DNA of 64,000 nt from [Mycobacterium] fortunisiensis (lineage in GTDB: Bacteria > Actinomycetota > Actinomycetes > Mycobacteriales > Mycobacteriaceae), in assembly GCF_019050325.1 (NCBI RefSeq), contig NZ_VOMB01000009.1:1-64000 (forward strand), read 5' to 3'. The first letter of the stretch is position 1. The number at the start of each line of letters is the position of its first letter. Of this stretch, positions 60,028-64,000 are shown piece after piece. The notes below the pieces were generated by a model that saw only the letters and a list, made by a program, of their open reading frames with translations, did not search any database and was not told the origin of the DNA. Position numbers and translations under genes: made by a program.

Positions 60028-60819
60028 TCAGAGGTCGGGGATGGGCAGGTCGAGGTTGGGCATGTTGAGGCCACCGTCGACCTCGAGAACCTTGCCGGTG
60101 AGGTAGCTGCCGGCGGGGGAGGCCAGGTACACGGCCGCGGCGGCGATGTCGGTCGGGTCGCCGAGCCGACGCAGCGGGGTGGCCTGCTCCATGGGCTCGC
60201 GCAGCGCGTCGTTGGACGCCACGATGTCCAGTGCCGAGGTGAGGATCGAGCCGGGCGCGATGGCGTTGACGCGGATGCGTGGGCACAGGTCCAGGGCCGA
60301 CAGCCGGGTGTAGTGCGCGAGGGCGGCCTTCGCGGTGCCGTACGCGGCGAACCCGCGCCCGGCCAGGCGGCCGACGGTGGAGGTGATGTTGATGACGCTG
60401 CCGCCGCCGGAGTGCTCCAGCATCAGCGGCACCGCCGCACAGGTCAGGGCATGCGCGGTCGACACGTTGAACGTGAAGGCGTCGCGCAGATCCTTGGTGG
60501 AGGTGTTCAGCAGCGGCGCGGGCATGGTGCCGCCGACGTTGTTCACCACGATGTCGAGCTTCCCGAACGCCTCCACCGCGGCGGCGGCGAGTTCGGCGGT
60601 GGCCTCGGGATGCGCCAGATCTGCGGCGACGACGTGCGCCCGCCGGCCGGTGGCGGCGATCTGCCCGGCCACCTCGTCGAGCTGGTCTTGGGTGCGGGCC
60701 GAGATCAGTACATCGGCACCGGCCTCCGCGAAGGCCAGCGCGGTGGCCGCGCCCAGCCCGCGGCCCGCCCCGGTCACGATCGCAACCTTGTCGTCCAATC
60801 GGAATTTGTCGAGAATCAC
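60028..60819 (-). CDS. SDR-family oxidoreductase, resembles M. tuberculosis Rv0927c (263 aa)
   Basis: This is a classical [11 protein letters not shown] at about residues 17-24, NNVGG near 92, Ser in NITSTVG, Tyr-xxx-Lys in YGTAK near 160, and a C-terminal [13 protein letters not shown]. It is a 263-residue protein, as is Rv0927c. It starts with GTG 60819 and ends 8 nt before the DapB-like gene, forming an operon with it, the secreted proteins and probably mntH. Substrate unknown. Confidence 0.88.
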   Translation of the reverse strand: MILDKFRLDDKVAIVTGAGRGLGAATALAFAEAGADVLISARTQDQLDEVAGQIAATGRRAHVVAADLAHPEATAELAAAAVEAFGKLDIVVNNVGGTMPAPLLNTSTKDLRDAFTFNVSTAHALTCAAVPLMLEHSGGGSVINITSTVGRLAGRGFAAYGTAKAALAHYTRLSALDLCPRIRVNAIAPGSILTSALDIVASNDALREPMEQATPLRRLGDPTDIAAAAVYLASPAGSYLTGKVLEVDGGLNMPNLDLPIPDL

Positions 60820-60993
60820 CTACGCTCCGTTCCCTTGTTCGGCGCCACGCTAGCAGTGCGGTACGGCCGAATGGGCGGTTTTCTGACACACGTTCTAGTC
60901 GCGCCTGCGGCTCGAACCTGCTCCGCCAAAGCCTGTCCCCGGCGGCGCGGGCAGGCGCACAATTGAAGGGTCAGCTCAACGTGGGGAGCCAGG

Positions 60994-61464
60994 ATGACCC
61001 AACAGCGATATGACTTCTTCGGCGAGGCTTTCGCGCAGTACTTTCCGCGGGCGGTCGACCAGTACCCGTCGATGGCCGCCGTGCTCGTCCACCGCCTGCT
61101 CGCCTGTACCGACGACGTGCAGGACCGGCTGGCCCCGGCCCGACTGGCGGCCGAGGTGTGGAGTGAGGAAGAGCTGGGCCACCCCGGTCATCCGGCGTCG
61201 GAGCTGTTCGTCTTCACCCAATGCGGCCTGATGTACGGCGCTCGGTTCGGCGGTGCGCACCAGGGCCTGTACTACCTGGCGACTCCGCACCTGATGTTCG
61301 ATGAACTCGTCGACCAGATCGAGCACATGCCGCTGCACGCGGGAACCGCGGTCGCGGTGGATCGTCGCTGCAGCCACGACCTCGAGGCCGCGCATCCGAT
61401 GGATGCCGCACTGCGCCGCATGCTCGACGAACACGAGGCCTTGCGCGTCGACGTGCGGGCCTGA
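60994..61464 (+). CDS. Hypothetical protein (156 aa)
   Basis: I do not recognise a family. It is soluble, has about ten His and several aromatic residues, and contains the segments YDFFGEAFAQYFPRAVDQYP and QGLYYLATPHLMFDELVDQIEHMP. No signal peptide, metal-binding cluster or helix-turn-helix is evident. It starts at ATG 60994 after a GGGGAGCCAGG ribosome site and stands alone on the plus strand, divergent from the SDR at 60819. Codon use is normal for the window and the frame has no rival, so it is probably a real gene. Confidence 0.65.
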   Translation: MTQQRYDFFGEAFAQYFPRAVDQYPSMAAVLVHRLLACTDDVQDRLAPARLAAEVWSEEELGHPGHPASELFVFTQCGLMYGARFGGAHQGLYYLATPHLMFDELVDQIEHMPLHAGTAVAVDRRCSHDLEAAHPMDAALRRMLDEHEALRVDVRA

Positions 61465-61615
61465 CGCGGGCTCCGAGGCGCCCTGTGTAAACGGCGTGTT
61501 TCATCGATATTCACTGGTTATTAACCGGTGTGGGTTCGATATGAGTATGTCGGAGTGGGGAATTCGGCTGCTTAGGGTTTAGCCACTGCGCACGAGACCG
61601 AAAGGCTGAACCCAA

Positions 61616-61945
61616 GTGAAACAGAAACGGAACGTAGCCGGTGTGCTCGCCTTCGGGGCCGGAATGTGCGGCCTCGGAACGGTGTTGGCCACGCCGGCCG
61701 GCGCGGCCCCCACCGAGACATCGCCGAGTCAGACGATCAGCGAATTGCAGGGCCAGGGATACCGGGTGATCTTGAGCAAGGTCGGCACCAAGGCCGTCGA
61801 CGACTGCACGGTAAGCGCTGTGCGCCAAGGACGTTCGGTCACCGGACCGCAGATACCGGTGGGCGCGGCAGGGATCACGTCGTTCAACCCCGGCCAGAAT
61901 CTGCAGTACACCACGGTGTACGTGGATCTGGATTGCCGCCGCTGA
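61616..61945 (+). CDS. Small secreted protein (109 aa)
   Basis: A clear signal peptide (about 30 residues: basic KQKR start, hydrophobic core, ATPAGA cleavage region) is followed by a 75-residue mature domain with SELQGQGYRVILSKVG, CTVSAV and a C-terminal VYVDLDC. The two cysteines may pair. This is the form of small mycobacterial exported proteins of unknown function. GTG 61616 is the start; the promoter lies in the preceding 150 nt, which hold no gene. Convergent with the Ku gene, one base apart. Confidence 0.75.
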   Translation: MKQKRNVAGVLAFGAGMCGLGTVLATPAGAAPTETSPSQTISELQGQGYRVILSKVGTKAVDDCTVSAVRQGRSVTGPQIPVGAAGITSFNPGQNLQYTTVYVDLDCRR

Positions 61946-61946
61946 G

Positions 61947-62849
61947 CTACTTCTTGGCGGCTGCCTTTTTCGCCGGAGCCTTTTTGGCCGCCTTCTTCGC
62001 CGGTGCTTTCTTGGCCGGCTCCTTCTTGGCCGGCTCCTTCTTGGCCGGCTCCTTCGCGCCACCGCGGGCCTTCACGCTCGCCTCGAGTTTGGCCAGCAGA
62101 TCGGACACGTCCTCGGTCTCGTCGAGCTCGGTGGGCTGCTCTTCGACCGAGAATGCTTCTCCGCCTTCGAGTTTTGCCTGCACCAGCTCGTGGAGCTGCT
62201 CCTGGTAGTCGTCACGGAACTGGTCCGGCTTGAAATCGTCGGTCATGGATTCGACGACCTGCCCGGCCATCTTCAACTCGGCCGGCTTGATCTCGACTTC
62301 CTTGTCCAGCACCGGGAAATCCGGATCGCGGATCTCGTCGGGCCACAGCAGGGTGTGGATCACCATGACGTTGCGCTTGCTGAAGTCCTTGACCCGCAAC
62401 GCCGCCAACCGGGTCTTGTTGCGCAACGAGAAGTGCACGATGGCCACCCGCTCGGTGTCGGCCAGTGTTCTGGCAAGCAACACATAGGATTTCGAGGACT
62501 TGGAGTCGGGTTCCAGGAAATAGCTCTTGTCGTACATCAGGGGATCGAGCTGATCGGCCGGGATGAACTCGACGACTTCGATCTCGCGGCTGCGTTCTTC
62601 GGGCAGCGTGGCGATGTCCTCGTCGGTGATCACCACCATCTGTCCGTCGTCGGATTCGAAGGCCTTGTTGATGTCGCGGAATTCGACGACTTCGCCGCAC
62701 ACTTCGCACACCCGCTTGTAGCGGATGCGCCCGTTGTCCTTGGCGTGGACCTGATGGAGCTTGATGTCGTGGTCCTCGGTCGCGCTGTAGACCTTGACCG
62801 GCACGTTCACCAGGCCGAAGGCGATCGAACCCTTCCAGATGGATCGCAT
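61947..62849 (-). CDS. ku: Non-homologous end-joining protein Ku with Lys/Ala/Pro tail (300 aa)
   Basis: A bacterial Ku core opens MRSIWKGSIAFGLVNVPVKVY, has a CxxC-type HxxxCxxC region (KRVCEVCGEVV) and FLEPDSKSSKSYVLL. It binds double-strand DNA ends and recruits LigD. After about residue 262 comes a low-complexity tail of repeated K-E-P-A-K and K-A-P-A-K units, longer than in M. tuberculosis Ku and like fast-growing mycobacteria; such tails bind DNA and help bridging. ATG 62849 is the family start; the frame is open for 28 further codons that do not match the family. LigD is not in the window. Confidence 0.94.
   Translation of the reverse strand: MRSIWKGSIAFGLVNVPVKVYSATEDHDIKLHQVHAKDNGRIRYKRVCEVCGEVVEFRDINKAFESDDGQMVVITDEDIATLPEERSREIEVVEFIPADQLDPLMYDKSYFLEPDSKSSKSYVLLARTLADTERVAIVHFSLRNKTRLAALRVKDFSKRNVMVIHTLLWPDEIRDPDFPVLDKEVEIKPAELKMAGQVVESMTDDFKPDQFRDDYQEQLHELVQAKLEGGEAFSVEEQPTELDETEDVSDLLAKLEASVKARGGAKEPAKKEPAKKEPAKKAPAKKAAKKAPAKKAAAKK
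62011..62055. repeat. Three perfect 15-bp tandem repeats in the Ku tail
   Basis: The 15-base unit TTGGCCGGCTCCTTC occurs three times in a row. On the minus strand each unit encodes K-E-P-A-K. Slippage here would change the length of the Ku tail. Confidence 0.85.
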
Positions 62850-63184
62850 AGGGCCAGTATGGCCCACCGGCATGGGTGCCGGCGGTATTGCCGTTGCTGG
62901 ACCCCGATCGAACGGGGGTTGAGAAGAATTCATTTTCGACAGCGAAAGTAATTAACGTCGGTAATATTTTCGCTCTCAACAAGTCTGCCACTGCCAGATG
63001 TTGGCCATTGCAAATAAATTACCCATCTGAACTGGGAGTTTTCTGGGAAGCCGTGATTGCAGATTGACGGCACTGTCAACTGACTTGGGTCGCCACGACG
63101 CGAAGATGAATTTTTTTCAGGTATTTCTCAGGTAGCTTCAGCTTTGCCCGGGCGCCCATCCATCCACCTCATAAGGGGATCAAC
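62850..63184. other. AT-rich intergenic region between Ku and the secreted protein gene
   Basis: These 335 bases hold no supported gene. From about 62930 to 63130 the base composition is clearly richer in A and T than elsewhere, with a run of seven T near 63110. It should contain the promoters for Ku (minus strand) and the gene at 63185 (plus strand). AAGGGG just before ATG 63185 is the ribosome site. Confidence 0.6.
62941..62974. promoter_or_regulatory. Inverted repeat AGCGAAA-N20-TTTCGCT
   Basis: Seven-bp perfect arms at 62941-62947 and 62968-62974 around a 20-base AT-rich centre in the Ku/secreted-protein intergenic region. It may be a protein-binding site or a hairpin; no further evidence. 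Confidence 0.35.
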
Positions 63185-64000
63185 ATGGAAGCAGTTGCTC
63201 GTTCATATCTGATGGCCGGCGTCGCACTCGTCGGTGCCGGCGCCATCGCGGTGGGGCCTGTCCAGCCGCTGCCACCGGATGTCCAGGTGGCGGCCGTGCC
63301 CACATCGTCGGTGCCGGTCGAGCTGAATGCGCTGGTGAATCCGCTTCAACTGTGGACCGAGGTCTTCGCGACCACGATCGACAACGTGGGCACACTGGCA
63401 GACACGGTGCTGGCGAATCCCGCACCGATCGCCGGCAGTATCGCCAACAACCAGTTGATCAGTGCGCAGGTGCTGACGTCCTTCGTCACGAGCTTCGGCT
63501 CGGGTTTCGTCGAGTCGGTGGGTAACGTCCCGGACGCGCTCCAGTCCGCGGTTGAGCAGATCCTCGCCGGAGACCTCGCGTCCGGCGTGCCCGCAATCGC
63601 GACGGCCTTCCTCACGCCGGTGCTGGCCGGGGCATTCGGGGCGATCGTGCAGCTGCCGGATGTCACTGCGGTCCTGCAGAATCCGTTCCTCAATGCGGCT
63701 GCGGTGGTCGGCGAGTTGGTCAGTTTCGACACACTGATCGGGCTGGGGCTGCCCGTCCTGCTCACCGCGATCTCACCCGTCGCGCAGATCGGACTCACGG
63801 CACAGAAGATCTATGACGGCATCCAAGCCGGTGATCTCGAAGCCGTGGCCAATGCCGTGATCAGCTTCCCGTCAGACATGGTCAACACGGTTCTCAATGG
63901 CAGCGCCGAGCTGGGCACCGGCGGAATTCTGGGCAGTGCCGACGACGGCGGCCTGGCCGCCGGCCTGCTCAAGGTACGTCAGGCCATCGCCGACGCGATC
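63185..64000 (+). CDS. Secreted mycobacterial protein, PE/PPE-like low-complexity type, C-terminus cut by window edge
   Basis: An ATG at 63185 (ribosome site AAGGGG) opens 272 codons that run off the right edge. The start is hydrophobic (SYLMAGVALVGAGAIAVGP, then a PLPPDVQ segment), like a signal peptide. Beyond it come repeated hydrophobic Ala/Val/Leu-rich segments with NPLQLW, NPAPIAGSI and NPFLNAA motifs. Such proteins are common in Mycolicibacterium and are often annotated as PE-PGRS-like or of unknown function. No PE (Pro-Glu) or PPE signature is at the N-terminus, so the family label is loose. Probably exported and cell-surface linked. Confidence 0.7.
   Translation, partial: MEAVARSYLMAGVALVGAGAIAVGPVQPLPPDVQVAAVPTSSVPVELNALVNPLQLWTEVFATTIDNVGTLADTVLANPAPIAGSIANNQLISAQVLTSFVTSFGSGFVESVGNVPDALQSAVEQILAGDLASGVPAIATAFLTPVLAGAFGAIVQLPDVTAVLQNPFLNAAAVVGELVSFDTLIGLGLPVLLTAISPVAQIGLTAQKIYDGIQAGDLEAVANAVISFPSDMVNTVLNGSAELGTGGILGSADDGGLAAGLLKVRQAIADAI

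Noticed and set aside
58943..60889. A 648-codon minus-strand frame that would fuse the DapB-like protein to upstream sequence
   Set aside because: Its first 290 codons read the SDR at 60028 in the wrong frame and are Arg-rich nonsense. GTG 60019 with GAGGAGAACC is the natural start.
1..64000. Transposase, integrase, tRNA-linked attachment site or CRISPR array that could explain the island
   Set aside because: None seen on either strand by reading; the island's origin cannot be shown from this window.

Overview
The window is high-GC actinobacterial DNA, almost certainly from a mycobacterium and probably an environmental fast grower of the Mycolicibacterium type. The signs are an MmpS/MmpL pair, SDRs of the mycofactocin-coupled type, many FadD/FadE-like acyl-CoA enzymes, F420/flavin luciferase-fold oxidoreductases, a right-hand block resembling M. 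tuberculosis Rv0924c-Rv0927c, and a Ku protein with a long Lys/Ala/Pro tail. I saw no rRNA, tRNA, CRISPR array or transposase gene.

Layout. (1) 1-2413, minus strand: a membrane glycosyltransferase pair, GT39 (cut by the left edge) and GT2-GtrA. (2) 2596-49653: a large accessory catabolic region with eight cytochrome P450 genes (3328, 4740, 9867, 16629, 22182, 28612, 36775, 40567), six TetR-family regulators, five intact SDRs and one SDR fragment, four AMP-binding acyl-CoA synthetases (one truncated), a paired acyl-CoA dehydrogenase, a MaoC hydratase, a Baeyer-Villiger-type flavoprotein, a luciferase-like monooxygenase, an epoxide hydrolase, an aldehyde dehydrogenase, three phosphotransferase-fold proteins, two DUF7064/7065-like proteins, three SnoaL-like proteins, and an orphan cytochrome-oxidase subunit III/IV pair. 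(3) 49766-52461: small genes including an XRE-cupin regulator, a metallo-beta-lactamase-fold hydrolase and an EthD-like protein. (4) 52540-57047: MmpS-MmpL-small membrane protein, and a luciferase-fold oxidoreductase. (5) 57065-60819, minus strand: MntH, two small secreted proteins, a DapB-like dehydrogenase and an SDR. (6) 60994-64000: two small proteins, Ku, and the start of a long secreted protein cut by the right edge.

How the genes work together. The P450 region falls into about ten operons. Several begin with a P450 and continue with SDR, acyl-CoA dehydrogenase or CoA-ligase genes. This is the logic of oxidising a hydrophobic skeleton, activating it with CoA and shortening it by beta-oxidation-like steps. 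One P450 closely resembles CYP142 (sterol side-chain C26/27 oxidation) and one ligase resembles FadD19, so a sterol-like, terpenoid or other branched alicyclic substrate is the best guess; the true substrate cannot be read from the sequence.

Regulation. Short palindromes tie the operons together. TACAC-N3-GTGTA sites lie before two TetR/P450 divergons, and a longer version lies before the luciferase-like operon at 25169. A CTAGAG-A-CTCTAG site occurs before both 22182 and 25169. A 27-bp box (CTTTAC-N10-ARAASTGTCAC) stands in front of four operons, at 9724, 34305, 40505 and 48504. The last is, as far as I know, undescribed and suggests one regulator coordinates most of the island.
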